The notes beneath the pieces were generated by a model. The model saw nothing but the letters and a program-made list of their open reading frames with translations, was not told the DNA's origin and made no database searches. Of a stretch of 64,000 nucleotides of DNA, positions 17,267 to 26,772 are shown piece after piece. This DNA comes from Tolypothrix brevis GSE-NOS-MK-07-07A (GTDB lineage Bacteria > Cyanobacteriota > Cyanobacteriia > Cyanobacteriales > Nostocaceae): NCBI GenBank assembly GCA_019358985.1, contig JAHHIJ010000032.1:1-64000 (forward strand), given 5' to 3'. The translations under genes and the position numbers were made by a program. The first letter of the stretch is position 1; every line of letters starts with the position of its first letter.

Positions 17267-20056
17267 ATGAAATTACTCAAAATAATCTCTGCACTTGTTA
17301 TTGAAACTATAAATTGGTTTTATCCACTGGTGTTGATCATTCTGACTGGATTTTTAGAGGCTTGGCTGATTTTCAGTATGTTTCCAGAAATCAACACCCT
17401 GGTTCTGATGGCAATATTTCCCATTCTTTACTTATTCTGGTTGTTTCTCTTTTTGTGCCTGAGTGCATTGGGGACAACTCTTGTGTTTCTGTTTGTCAAG
17501 AAACCAAGATTTGTAGAAATTGATCTCCTTAAGGATTTGCCGTTACTTATTCAAATATCACCGATAATTAACTCTTACAGGATAATGCTACTGCTCGATA
17601 CATTGCCTGTGCTGAATTATTTGAAACTTTCCCCAACTCCATTAAAATGGCTCAGAAATCTGGCAATGCGTGCCTATTCTCCAAAGGTGCATATCGGTAA
17701 TAGATCTATCGTAGTTGCATGGCTACAAGATCCAGATTTGACGTACATCGGCAAGAATGTTGTTATTGGTAGTGAATGTCATATTGTTGCTCATGCTCTC
17801 AACACATCTGAAGGTAAAGTTAAATATATTTCAGAGCCAATTACAATTGGAGACCGCAGTACGATTGGTGGTAATACCCGAATTGGAATGGGTGTCAAAA
17901 TTGAGGAAGAAGCCATAGTAGAAGTAGGAAGTAATGTGCTTCCTTACACACGTGTAGGGCGTGGTGAAATCTGGGGTGGGAATCCTGCTATTTTTCTCCG
18001 CAAACGCAACGAATATGCAGATGAAACAAAACCAAAGTCTTCGCTTCCGCAAATAGCTTCCTCAGAATTGAATGAAATAATTGCTAATGCTATTCGTTTA
18101 TCACCAGAAGAGATTACTAATGACCTGAATAGCGAAAACTGTATGACATGGGATTCCATCGCCACAATGTCAATTGCCGCTGCATTATATGACCGTTTTT
18201 CAATTCGTGTTCCTGCTAAAGATATCTTCAAACTGAATTCTCGCAATTCAATCGAACAGCTAATTGGCGCTCATACAGATAATAACTTTCCAGATAGTTC
18301 AGACGGTGTATTAACTCCGAACCAAGATAGAGAAATTCCCAATAATTCAGAGCTTCTTCCACTTTATAATCCAGAAACTGTAACTCAGGCACTTGCTCGT
18401 CGTTATCGGGAATCGATGCAGGAAAGTGAGAAAAAGATTGTCATCGCTGCCAGTTTTACTGCACAACCACTCGGTTCTACCATACAACTTTGGTGTCAAG
18501 CTTTCGGCATCCCATTTTCTGTTGAGTTTGGTGAATTCAACCAATTGGAGCAGACTCTTCTTTCTCCAGATAGCGTGTTTATGAATAATCCAAACGGGTT
18601 AAATATAGTTCTGATTCGCCCAGAGGATTTAATCTCCGAAGGAGATAAGGACGGAATGATTCGAGCCAATCAACTATTGGAAGCTATCGGTAGTTATGCT
18701 GTTAATAAAAAGGGTTTGATTGTGTCGAATTTGCCTCCAGCAGTTTCGCCATTTTTTCATGGAAAGTATCAACAAGTGGAGAAACTACGTTTTTGGTGGC
18801 AGGAACAACTAGAAAAAATGGAAGGAATCCATATCCTAGACTTTGCTAGAGTTATTGAAGAAGTTGGACGACAAAATTCACAAGATGCTTCATTTGAAGC
18901 GATCGCTCGCGCTCCCTATTCACAAATTGTCTATCAAGGACTGGGGATTGCAATTACCCGTCTAGCGCGTGGAATATTTCTTCCAGCTAAAAAAGTTCTG
19001 GCACTCGATTGTGATGGCATTCTGTGGGGGGGTATTGTGGGCGAAGACGGTATTGATGGCATCGCCTTAAGTGATGATCATCCCGGTCGCAGTTTTCGTC
19101 TATTTCAAGAAATGCTTCTAGATTTGAAAAAACGCGGTATTCTTCTAGTCCTAGCCAGTAAAAATGAAGAGGCAGATGTCTGGAATGTATTTGACAGTCA
19201 TCCCGAAATGGTTCTGCAACGCTCTGATATTGCGGCTTATCGGATTAACTGGAAGGCAAAATCTGCCAACTTGCGCGAACTTGCGGAGGAATTAAACTTA
19301 GGTCTGGACTCTTTCGTTTTTGTGGATGATTCCCCAGTCGAATGTTTGGAAGTGCAGACTAATTCTCCAGAAGTAACTGTTGTTACCATGCCAAAAGAGC
19401 CAGCACATTATGTTGAAACTCTTTCCAAACTCTGGTGCTTTGATTCTTCCAATATCACAACAGAAGATAAGATACGAACAGAATTTATGGCGCAGGAGCA
19501 ACAGCGTCGGGAATTGCAGCAAGGTGTAAATAGCCTTGAAAGTTATCTAGAATCCTTGCAACTAATTGTAGAAATTCGGTCTGTTGAGGAAAGAGATTTG
19601 CCAAGGGTAGCGCAACTGACCCAGAAAACCAATCAGTTTAACCTTTCATTAATTCGCCGTTCCTTATCTGAAATTCAAGACATTCAAAAATCCTGCTCCA
19701 TTCTAATGCTGAATCTTAAAGACCGCTTTGGTGATTATGGTCTTGTTGGGGTGGCAATTCTTAAGCAGGAAAACGGATGTCTGTTTCTAGATAGCTTCCT
19801 AGTGAGCTGTCGTGCTTTGGGACGCGGAGTAGAGCAATCCTTTTTATGTAGCGTTTTTGATTTAGCCAATCAGAAGGATTTAAAGACGATTATTGCTCCT
19901 TACTGTTCAGGTCTGCGAAACGAGCAGGTGAAGACTTTTCTTTTAAAAATGGGTTTTTCGCAAAAGCAATCAGACCTTCTGGAAGCTGAAGTGGCGATCG
20001 CTCCCGAAAAGCCTAAGCACATAAAAATGCTAATTCGGATGCCAGATTTGGTGTAG
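17267..20056 (+). CDS. Membrane acyltransferase-ACP-FkbH fusion protein
   Basis: A 929-residue multidomain protein. Residues about 1-75 hold two membrane helices. About 140-260 form a left-handed beta-helix acyltransferase-like domain (hexapeptide turns such as IGDRSTIGGNTRIG). About 270-350 form an acyl-carrier domain with the likely phosphopantetheine Ser in MTWDSIATMS. About 380-570 form a hydrolase-like linker region. About 575-740 form an FkbH/HAD domain with VLALDCDGILWGG. The C-terminal part (about 750-925) is GNAT-like. FkbH enzymes load glycerate from 1,3-bisphosphoglycerate onto an ACP. Having the ACP and acyltransferase in one chain suggests glyceryl transfer to a membrane-facing or polysaccharide acceptor, which is inference. 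It stands alone with no polyketide genes nearby. Confidence 0.85.
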   Translation: MKLLKIISALVIETINWFYPLVLIILTGFLEAWLIFSMFPEINTLVLMAIFPILYLFWLFLFLCLSALGTTLVFLFVKKPRFVEIDLLKDLPLLIQISPIINSYRIMLLLDTLPVLNYLKLSPTPLKWLRNLAMRAYSPKVHIGNRSIVVAWLQDPDLTYIGKNVVIGSECHIVAHALNTSEGKVKYISEPITIGDRSTIGGNTRIGMGVKIEEEAIVEVGSNVLPYTRVGRGEIWGGNPAIFLRKRNEYADETKPKSSLPQIASSELNEIIANAIRLSPEEITNDLNSENCMTWDSIATMSIAAALYDRFSIRVPAKDIFKLNSRNSIEQLIGAHTDNNFPDSSDGVLTPNQDREIPNNSELLPLYNPETVTQALARRYRESMQESEKKIVIAASFTAQPLGSTIQLWCQAFGIPFSVEFGEFNQLEQTLLSPDSVFMNNPNGLNIVLIRPEDLISEGDKDGMIRANQLLEAIGSYAVNKKGLIVSNLPPAVSPFFHGKYQQVEKLRFWWQEQLEKMEGIHILDFARVIEEVGRQNSQDASFEAIARAPYSQIVYQGLGIAITRLARGIFLPAKKVLALDCDGILWGGIVGEDGIDGIALSDDHPGRSFRLFQEMLLDLKKRGILLVLASKNEEADVWNVFDSHPEMVLQRSDIAAYRINWKAKSANLRELAEELNLGLDSFVFVDDSPVECLEVQTNSPEVTVVTMPKEPAHYVETLSKLWCFDSSNITTEDKIRTEFMAQEQQRRELQQGVNSLESYLESLQLIVEIRSVEERDLPRVAQLTQKTNQFNLSLIRRSLSEIQDIQKSCSILMLNLKDRFGDYGLVGVAILKQENGCLFLDSFLVSCRALGRGVEQSFLCSVFDLANQKDLKTIIAPYCSGLRNEQVKTFLLKMGFSQKQSDLLEAEVAIAPEKPKHIKMLIRMPDLV

Positions 20057-20324
20057 TGATATTAAGAGATTGTTTATAAACAAAAAATCAAGTAGGGTGC
20101 GCTCTTCGACAATCTAACGCACCCTACAAGTTTAAGATTTATTTTACAGGTGGATATGTGGAGACTGTTAGTCGTGCTGCCGATATTATTGAACAAGCTG
20201 TATCTACAAGAAAGCCAGTCTTAGGGTACTCCAAATAAAAAATGCCCAATTGTCAGAAGCGAAGGTCGTGTTCGCGTTGGCAAAGCCACTCCCAGGGAAG
20301 CGGAATGAAGCAATCTCAAAGTCC
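20057..20324. other. Intergenic region with repeat hairpin and a possible gene remnant
   Basis: It contains the GTAGGGTGCG/CGCACCCTAC hairpin (20092-20127). After it, a plus-strand open stretch of about 35 codons ends at 20238 (reading ETVSRAADIIEQAVSTRK) and has no start codon. It reads like protein but I cannot place it, so it may be the tail of a decayed gene. Confidence 0.35.
20092..20127. repeat. GTAGGGTGCG/CGCACCCTAC hairpin
   Basis: A 10-bp stem with a 16-base loop, of the same family as those at 9612-9640 and 42458-42536. It sits 36 bases after the FkbH fusion gene and may act as a terminator. Confidence 0.7.
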
Positions 20325-20966
20325 TCATATCCCCAAATTACCCTTTCGTTCGCACCGAAAACCTCGTTGCTGCCAATCTTGCATATTCACTTGGGTTAGT
20401 CTAGTCACACTTGAACATTCTGGCTGAATGAATTGACTTAAACCTGCCCAAAACAAACTACGGGTTACATCCGCTGCCGTTTTTAACCAAGACTCACGAT
20501 TACCAGGAATGCCTTTTTCCTGAACAATCCCAGGTTCTACCCAAATACCATGAGCACCTAAAAGAATTTGTCCTAACCATTTGGCTCTTGGTAAGTGAGT
20601 TGGGGAAGTAATAAGCATGACTTTATGCACTCCCAAACGGCGCAAAATTGGAATACCATAATAAAAATTTTCAAAGGTGGAATCGGCACAATGTTCTAAC
20701 CAAACATTTTCTACAGGTGCTAATTCTCGTTGAAAAATCAGCCAAATACAAGGGTCTTGAGAACCGCGAGAAATTAAAATCGGCGTTTCGGGAGATTTTT
20801 TTGCTTCCTGGGCAACATAAATTTCCCTAGTAATGCTGCCACCAAGTACAAAAAAGCCGTCTATTGGCAAGGATGAGGCATTGAGTAACGTTATAGTAAT
20901 AAAAATCAGCCAAATACCCAACAACGCACATAAACTCAGAGCTAATTTTTGTAACATTTGCCACAT
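20325..20966 (-). CDS. YdcF-like (DUF218) membrane-anchored protein
   Basis: A 213-residue protein from ATG 20966, chosen because the N-terminal hydrophobic helix (LALSLCALLGIWLIFITITL) then sits next to the start; an upstream ATG at 21032 is possible. The DUF218 fold is seen in DGFFVLGGSITREIYVAQ, LISRGSQDPC, STFENFYYGIPILRRLG and MLITSPTHLPRAKW. Family members such as SanA/YdcF act at the envelope and are linked to vancomycin tolerance or nucleotide binding; the substrate is unknown. Confidence 0.8.
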   Translation of the reverse strand: MWQMLQKLALSLCALLGIWLIFITITLLNASSLPIDGFFVLGGSITREIYVAQEAKKSPETPILISRGSQDPCIWLIFQRELAPVENVWLEHCADSTFENFYYGIPILRRLGVHKVMLITSPTHLPRAKWLGQILLGAHGIWVEPGIVQEKGIPGNRESWLKTAADVTRSLFWAGLSQFIQPECSSVTRLTQVNMQDWQQRGFRCERKGNLGI

Positions 20967-21032
20967 TATTTTGCAGTTTTTTATCCTATCTTCGATGAAT
21001 GCTTTTTGTAAAAATACCTTCAGATGGTACAC

Positions 21033-21761
21033 GCACTTTCAAAGCTAACTTGGATTTTGTCCTAAAGACATATACTTAAGCACAAGCAAGTGCTATCTTA
21101 ATTAAAAGTAATTGAGGGTTAACTGCTGCTTGACAATATCCATGCATATCAAGGCAGATATATAGATTATTGCCGATATATTTGCCCAAATCAGCGATTT
21201 TTTGCTGTATAATCAAATGACGCGTAATTAGTGCGGGATGCAAAAGCTTACTAGGCGTGAAAACCTTGAAATACTTGGCAAGAACTAATTATTATAAAAT
21301 CAATACACTAAGCCCTTCATCATTTTTTGATGATCTCTAACAGGGAATATCAGGTCAAACTGAGCAATCAGTAAGTCGTAAGACGCTTGATATAGCGCAA
21401 ACTTGGCGGTTGCCTTAACCGTCCCGCCAAAGTTTGTAAGAAGGCAGAACATAAACCGCGATTCGTTCGATCTGCACAGATTTAATTACTTGTAGATAGA
21501 TATGCACAGATTTTTAGCAGCGCTCTTCTGGAGGACACACACTCTTTGTGTCAAAAATTAAGATTAACCTTCCGGAAATAGATGACAAACGGAAGGATAA
21601 TTGTTAAAAAGTAACGCAGTGTTTCAGCCGAATTGAAAGGGCAAAATTATGTAGGAATTGTAGCTTTGTCAGCACAAAAACCGAGAAATTACTGGTCAAT
21701 TTCCTGGAAAACCAGATTGCTAAACTGTCAATAACACAATTATTCCAGCTGATATACATAC
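21033..21761. other. Long intergenic region before ctp, with several hairpins
   Basis: This spacer lacks a convincing coding frame but has three stems. CAAACTTGGCGG/CCGCCAAAGTTTG lies at 21398-21436 (one bulge), GACACA/TGTGTC at 21534-21552, and CCTTCCG/CGGAAGG at 21568-21596. They may belong to the 5' leader of the downstream protease gene or to a separate small RNA. Transcription cannot be judged from sequence. Confidence 0.4.
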
Positions 21762-23096
21762 ATGAACCAATCTGCGAAACGTTCCTCACCGCTCCAAGTA
21801 GCCTTGATTGGTGGAGCGATCGCCACAACAGCAACTTTGTCTGTGTTCGGTCAAGCGTGGTGTCGCACCGTCCACGCCGCCTTACAAGATAGCCCAAAAG
21901 CGATCGTAGACCAAGTGTGGCAACTAGTAAATCGTGAATATGTTGATGGGAAATTTAATCAACAAGATTGGCAAGCAACTAGACAAACCCTATTAAGTAA
22001 AAATTATTCTTCTCGTGACGAAGCTTACACAGCCATCCGGGAAGCTTTAAAAAAATTGGGCGATCCTTACACTCGGTTCCTAGACCCGAAACAGTATGAT
22101 TCCCTAACCAGCCAAACATCCGGGGAAGTGTCTGGAATTGGCATTCGGATGGAACTGAATGAAAAAACCAAGCGACTCACCGTTGTGGAAGCGATCGAAA
22201 ATTCGCCAGCACTCAAAGCAGGTGTCAAAGCCGGCGATGAAATACTAGCAATTGACGGCAAACCAATAAATGACTTGAAAGTAGAAGATGCCTCTAAGCT
22301 GATTCGCGGCAGAGCTGGTACTACTATAACTTTGCGGCTTGCACGTCAGGGTCAAAGAGAAATGGATGTCAAGCTGACACGAGCCACCATTGAAGTGCCA
22401 ACGGTGAAATACACCCTGAAGCAAGAAGGTGGACGACGTGTTGGCTATATCAGATTGCGGGAATTCAGCGCTCACGCTGCTGACCAAATGCGGCGGGCAA
22501 TTCGCGATTTGAACGGTCAACAAGTTGATAGTTACGTCTTAGATTTGCGCGGAAATCCCGGTGGTTTGTTAACTGCAAGCATTGAAATTGCTCGCATGTG
22601 GATAGATAATGGCGGGATTGTCAAGACAGTAGATCGTGTGGGAGGAACTGAACTCAGCAAGGCAAATAACACTGCCATTACAAAACGTCCCTTAGCGGTA
22701 CTCATAGATAATAATTCAGCTAGTGCTAGTGAAATCCTCACAGGCGCACTTAAGGATAATAAGCGAGCGGTAGTTGTTGGTAGCCAAAGCTTTGGTAAAG
22801 CCTTAGTACAGTCAGTGCATGAACTGCCAGACGGTTCCGGCGTAGCCATCACCATTGCCCATTACTACACCCCTCAAGGAACAGATATTAACCATAAAGG
22901 TATTACCCCTGATATCAAGATAGATTTATCAGAGGCGCAAGAGCGTCAGTTGGCGATTAATCCAAATTTGGTGGCGACTCAAAACGATCCGCAATATGCG
23001 CGGGCGATCGCTGCTTTATCTAGCAATAACTTCGCCCAACCCAACTCAAATCAACGGTCAAAACCCTTGAGCGTTCGCGCCTCAGATTTGAAATAG
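21762..23096 (+). CDS. C-terminal processing protease (S41 family, Ctp)
   Basis: A 444-residue serine protease with an N-terminal membrane or signal segment (VALIGGAIATTATLSVFG). A PDZ domain spans about 115-200 (GIGIRMEL, SPALKAGVKAGDEILAIDG). The S41 catalytic domain shows NNSASASEILTGALK (Ser, about residues 317-330) and SFGKALVQ (Lys, near 346). Cyanobacteria carry CtpA (D1 precursor processing), CtpB and CtpC. The sequence looks more like the CtpB/CtpC group than CtpA, but I would not assign it firmly. It is expected in the periplasm or thylakoid lumen. Confidence 0.9.
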   Translation: MNQSAKRSSPLQVALIGGAIATTATLSVFGQAWCRTVHAALQDSPKAIVDQVWQLVNREYVDGKFNQQDWQATRQTLLSKNYSSRDEAYTAIREALKKLGDPYTRFLDPKQYDSLTSQTSGEVSGIGIRMELNEKTKRLTVVEAIENSPALKAGVKAGDEILAIDGKPINDLKVEDASKLIRGRAGTTITLRLARQGQREMDVKLTRATIEVPTVKYTLKQEGGRRVGYIRLREFSAHAADQMRRAIRDLNGQQVDSYVLDLRGNPGGLLTASIEIARMWIDNGGIVKTVDRVGGTELSKANNTAITKRPLAVLIDNNSASASEILTGALKDNKRAVVVGSQSFGKALVQSVHELPDGSGVAITIAHYYTPQGTDINHKGITPDIKIDLSEAQERQLAINPNLVATQNDPQYARAIAALSSNNFAQPNSNQRSKPLSVRASDLK

Positions 23097-23177
23097 TAGA
23101 CAAAATATGATACTACGGATTTACGATTTTGGAGTGGGAATAATAATAATTAACCCCACCTCCAAAATCATAAATCC

Positions 23178-24173
23178 ATGAATCATCAGCCACCTGACTT
23201 TACCACCACCAACACTTTTTTCCCTCATGTGTCGGTAGTAATACCTATATATAATGGTGAAAAAGACTTACCAGATTTAATTTCTTGTCTGTTAGGGCAA
23301 ACTTACCCAAAACAGCAGGTTGAGTATTTGCTGGTAGACAATAACAGCAGCGATCGCACTCTCACTTTTCTCGAAACCGCTGCCGAACATTGCCCAATTA
23401 CAATTCGTCCTTTAAGTGAAAACCAAATCCAAAGCTCTTACGCTGCCAGAAACACAGGCATTCGCGCTGCTTGTAGAGACGCGATTAATCGCGTCTCTAC
23501 AAGTGAAATAATAGCCTTTACTGATGCTGATTGCCGTCCGCAACATCAATGGTTAGAAGCATTAGTACAGCCTTTTGTCAAGCAAGATGTGACAATTGTC
23601 GCCGGAGAGATTGAGGCGTTACCAGGCAAAACCCTTCTAGAAAAATATGCCGATCGCCAAGAGACTTTATCACAAAAGCACACCCTCGCCCATAAATTTT
23701 GTCCATACGGTCAAACCGCTAATTTAGCAATTCGACGCATCGCATTTGAAAAAGCAGGTTTGTTCCGTCCTTATCTGACCACTGGTGGCGATGCTGACAT
23801 GTGTTGGCGAATTCTCTTTGAAAACATCGGGCGTTTAGAATTTTCACCAAGAGCGATCGTCCAGCATCGCCACCGCGCTACACTTAAAGAGCTAGAAAGT
23901 CAATGGCGGCGTTATGGACGCTCAAATCGCTATTTACACGAACTGCACGGTGTTGAGTTGATGCGCGAGACTACAGCAAAAGAATACGGATATCTCTTGC
24001 TGCGTTGGTTGTTGAAAGAAATACCAAAAAATAGCTGCAAAGCGATCGCCCGTAAAGCCAGCCTTGTAGACTTATTAAGTACACCTATTGGTTTATTCAC
24101 TGGCATAGCGCGTTACTCTGGGCAAAAAGATGCCCAATTGCCAGAAAAAGCCAAAATTATTGATTGGCTCTAG
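23178..24173 (+). CDS. Family 2 glycosyltransferase carrying an in-frame palindromic insert
   Basis: A 331-residue GT2 enzyme, probably making a surface polysaccharide. The GT-A fold is seen in VSVVIPIYNGEKDLPDLISC (17-36), LVDNNSSDR, the metal-binding FTDADCRPQ and the later TTGGDADMCWRI. At residues 99-110 the reading frame passes through a perfect 34-bp palindrome (23470-23503), giving CRDAINRVSTSE between RNTGIRAA and IIAFTDADC. Relatives normally have only a few residues there, so the insert lengthens a loop just before the DxD motif while keeping the frame. Activity is plausible but untested. Confidence 0.85.
   Translation: MNHQPPDFTTTNTFFPHVSVVIPIYNGEKDLPDLISCLLGQTYPKQQVEYLLVDNNSSDRTLTFLETAAEHCPITIRPLSENQIQSSYAARNTGIRAACRDAINRVSTSEIIAFTDADCRPQHQWLEALVQPFVKQDVTIVAGEIEALPGKTLLEKYADRQETLSQKHTLAHKFCPYGQTANLAIRRIAFEKAGLFRPYLTTGGDADMCWRILFENIGRLEFSPRAIVQHRHRATLKELESQWRRYGRSNRYLHELHGVELMRETTAKEYGYLLLRWLLKEIPKNSCKAIARKASLVDLLSTPIGLFTGIARYSGQKDAQLPEKAKIIDWL
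23470..23503. repeat. Perfect palindrome inserted inside the glycosyltransferase gene
   Basis: A 17-base arm (CTTGTAGAGACGCGATT) is followed at once by its exact complement. It belongs to the GTAGAGAC...GTCTCTAC family found in intergenic regions of this window, here read through as codons. Confidence 0.9.
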
Positions 24174-24320
24174 GAATTTTGGATGGTTGAATTTTGGATT
24201 GGCAATAATTTTCTTACCATGTCTAGTTAGGGGTAGAAATTACCGAACAGTTACCAACCCCCATTCCCTAGTCCCCAATTTCCGCTAAATTTAATAAAAG
24301 TAGTGTCAAGGAAACTTCAA

Positions 24321-25016
24321 ATGTCAGCACAACTGTTACTGGTGGATGACGAACCGGGATTGCGTGAAGCCGTCAAGGATTATTTGCAAGAAAGCGGTTT
24401 CAGCGTTCAAGTTGCCAGTAACGCCCGCGAGGGGTGGGACTTGATGCAGCAAAGTACACCTGATTTAGTGATTTCCGACGTCATGATGCCTCAGGTAGAT
24501 GGCTATCAGTTCTTAAAGCAACTGCGGGAAGACCCTCGCTTTAAAACGCTGCCGGTGGTCTTTTTAACGGCAAAAGGAATGACAACCGATCGCATTCAAG
24601 GTTATCAAGCTGGTGTTGATGCTTATCTACCCAAGCCTTTCGATCCGGATGAATTAGTCGCAATTATCGAAAATTTACTTATCCGTCGCACCGCCAAGTC
24701 TCATCCTACAGGTGAAGAGGGCGAAACCTTTGATATTGCTGAACTCGCAAATCAGATTGCCCAAATTAAAGCGCTCTTAACTCAAAAAAGTGCCATCACC
24801 CAATCTCCTGCACCTTTTGCTATCGACTTGACCCCCAGAGAACAAAGTGTTTTAAATTTGGTCGCTGAAGGGCTAATGAATAAAGAAATTGCCCGTCGTT
24901 TGGAAACCAGCGTCCGCAACGTCGAAAAGTACGTCAGTCGTTTGTTTAGTAAAACCGGCACTAACAGCCGTACTGAATTAGTTCGTTTTGCTTTAGAACA
25001 CGGTCTTGCTAAGTAG
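24321..25016 (+). CDS. LuxR/NarL-type response regulator (Rre1/Ycf29-like)
   Basis: A 231-residue two-component regulator. ATG 24321 (MSAQLLLVDDEPGLREAV) is chosen over a GTG at 24303. In the receiver domain, acidic pocket VDDE, phospho-acceptor Asp in LVISDVMMPQVDG and Lys in PKPFDPDEL are all present. In the LuxR-type HTH, LTPREQSVLNLVAEGLMNK and RLETSVRNVEKYVSRLF are seen (about 168-225). The arrangement resembles cyanobacterial Rre1 and plastid Ycf29, which act in stress response with Hik2/Hik34. That assignment rests on overall likeness. No kinase gene is adjacent. Confidence 0.88.
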   Translation: MSAQLLLVDDEPGLREAVKDYLQESGFSVQVASNAREGWDLMQQSTPDLVISDVMMPQVDGYQFLKQLREDPRFKTLPVVFLTAKGMTTDRIQGYQAGVDAYLPKPFDPDELVAIIENLLIRRTAKSHPTGEEGETFDIAELANQIAQIKALLTQKSAITQSPAPFAIDLTPREQSVLNLVAEGLMNKEIARRLETSVRNVEKYVSRLFSKTGTNSRTELVRFALEHGLAK

Positions 25017-25076
25017 TCATTAGTTATTTGTCATTAGTCATTAGCTTTGGACAAATGACAACTGACTATTGACTCT
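25017..25076. repeat. Short tandem heptamer-like repeats
   Basis: Iterated GTCATTA and TGACTATTGACT units directly after the response-regulator stop, of the STRR type typical of heterocystous cyanobacteria. Confidence 0.7.
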
Positions 25077-25615
25077 TGCCTGGAGCCGTATCTTTGTTTG
25101 GTTGAGAATAATAAATCGGTTAAATGCACCCGATTGAATTTGTTTTGCTTGCTATGTTAGTAAAAAGCTAAGTAATCTTTAGACAAAACAGACACTCAGG
25201 GTAATGTCTCAAACTCTAGATGACCAATATCTAATGGGAAGGTTACTAACTTAGACTTCCTTTATTTAGTAGGAGTAATCTGGTTTGAGCAATTAATAGG
25301 GAAAAATACATCTTCAAAAACCCTAAGTAACTTCAAATGTTTTGGGTATAAAGACATAGTAAGCACCCAATCATAACCGTAGTGCAAGGAAAGTAAGGGC
25401 TACTGTAAATGCGATCGCGACTTAACCTTAAAAGCCTAATTAAATTGGCTTCCAAATAGAGTGTAGTTAGTCTTTGTTCGCCTGATGTCAGTTTCAACAA
25501 GCCAATTCCCAAATGAGCGTAAATAGGCAAATGGTTAAACTTAAGAAATTCAACATTTTCTGCCCGATATACGATTTGCTACTACCTAAATCAAATAAAT
25601 ACTCTTAGCACCTAA
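25077..25615. other. Intergenic region
   Basis: An AT-rich spacer between convergent genes. A short frame at about 25204 could encode a 16-residue peptide but nothing supports its use. No strong hairpin or further repeat is seen. Confidence 0.4.
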
Positions 25616-25897
25616 CTATTGAATAGTCTCAGTAGAATTCCGCAATCGCATCAGTTGACGACGCATTTGCGGTGAGGCTTTCAATTCAGAAACTTCCTGT
25701 GCCTTCACAGAAGCGTGCAGGGTTTCCAGAAACTCGTCAGATCCTTCTGTTAAAGCTTCTAGAAGCACTTGCAACAATTGATCGCGATCGCTTAATATAC
25801 TCTTCTCCTCAATCATTCGGAACTTGAGATGAATTTCGCACTCATAAACACTTACATCAATGTTATTTACCTGACATGGCAATGCTTTGGAGTTCAT
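25616..25897 (-). CDS. Small regulator resembling the Npun_R1517/Asr1734 heterocyst family
   Basis: A 93-residue protein reading VSVYECEIHLKFRMIEEKS, then a helical LLQVLLEALTEGSDEFLETL, then a basic tail (MRRQLMRLRNS). This resembles a small conserved protein of filamentous cyanobacteria that databases call a heterocyst-differentiation regulator. The match is from memory and cannot be confirmed here. It is transcribed away from a long (875-base) upstream gap, which leaves room for complex control. If correct, it supports a heterocyst-forming host. Confidence 0.55.
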   Translation of the reverse strand: MNSKALPCQVNNIDVSVYECEIHLKFRMIEEKSILSDRDQLLQVLLEALTEGSDEFLETLHASVKAQEVSELKASPQMRRQLMRLRNSTETIQ

Positions 25898-26772
25898 AGT
25901 GTTTAGGATTCCTTTACTTGGTGGTTGTCATGGTTGGCAGCTAAATTTCCGGCAAAAATTCTTTATATTTTTTTTGAACCCAAAGTGTTTGAATTAAGAA
26001 CTTGCCTTGATTCATCACATTTGTATTTCATCACACCCTCCTTTGGTTTGTTTATAGCTAGACTTTTGGTGTCTAGATTTTCGCCACTACTGCCCCATCT
26101 GCGCTTTATAGTAAGCCATAACTATTATTCAGTTTTTAAGATTTTATGCAATAAAGTTTCTGTAAGAAGTTGCCTGCCCTTTTTAAAGGTTTTTACATCA
26201 ACTTTATCTTTACGTCAATAACAGTTCGACTTTTGACTAGAAAACTAGTGGTTCCACGTACCTAAAAATCATGCTTTTTTCCTATTTAATTAGAGCCTGA
26301 AGCGGTTATAGCATAATTCCGTAAAATTACTACATGTGCGTTTTTTTCAAGAGAAATTAGATGAGACATTTATGAGAAAAATTATTAGAGATAAAATTTT
26401 TTCGGGATGACATAGACACCAATCAAATTATTCTGTGTTGAGTGCCTCACTGTGGCATGACTAAAGCGGCTGACAAGCATCAAAAGTGGCATAAATCCTT
26501 TTAGCTTTGATTAGCAGACCGCTAGGGCAAATTTGGGGTTCCCCAGACATGAATGAAAATTCACTTACTCTGTTCTTGATTTGAGAAGTCTGTTTTTTCT
26601 TAAGCTTTAAGCCTTGACTTTTGTTTGTTATTATGCATTAGCTTACCTCAATAAATACTAGAACCTAATGATTAGCGATGCGCCTCGAATGATAATCACA
26701 AGAAAGCATTCAAGAGAAGGAAGAGCGTTTACAATAATTTGAGTGTAATCAACCAAAATCTTACACCGTTTT
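25898..26772. other. Long divergent intergenic region upstream of ndhM
   Basis: 875 bases between the small regulator and ndhM. An open frame at 25925-26221 has unusual composition (rich in Phe, Leu, Ser), no ribosome-binding site and no recognisable domain, so I do not call it. No strong palindrome or known RNA is seen. Promoters for both genes must lie here. Confidence 0.45.

Noticed and set aside
25925-26221. Open frame of 98 codons upstream of ndhM
   Set aside because: No ribosome-binding site, unusual amino-acid composition and no recognisable domain; it lies in an AT-rich promoter gap.
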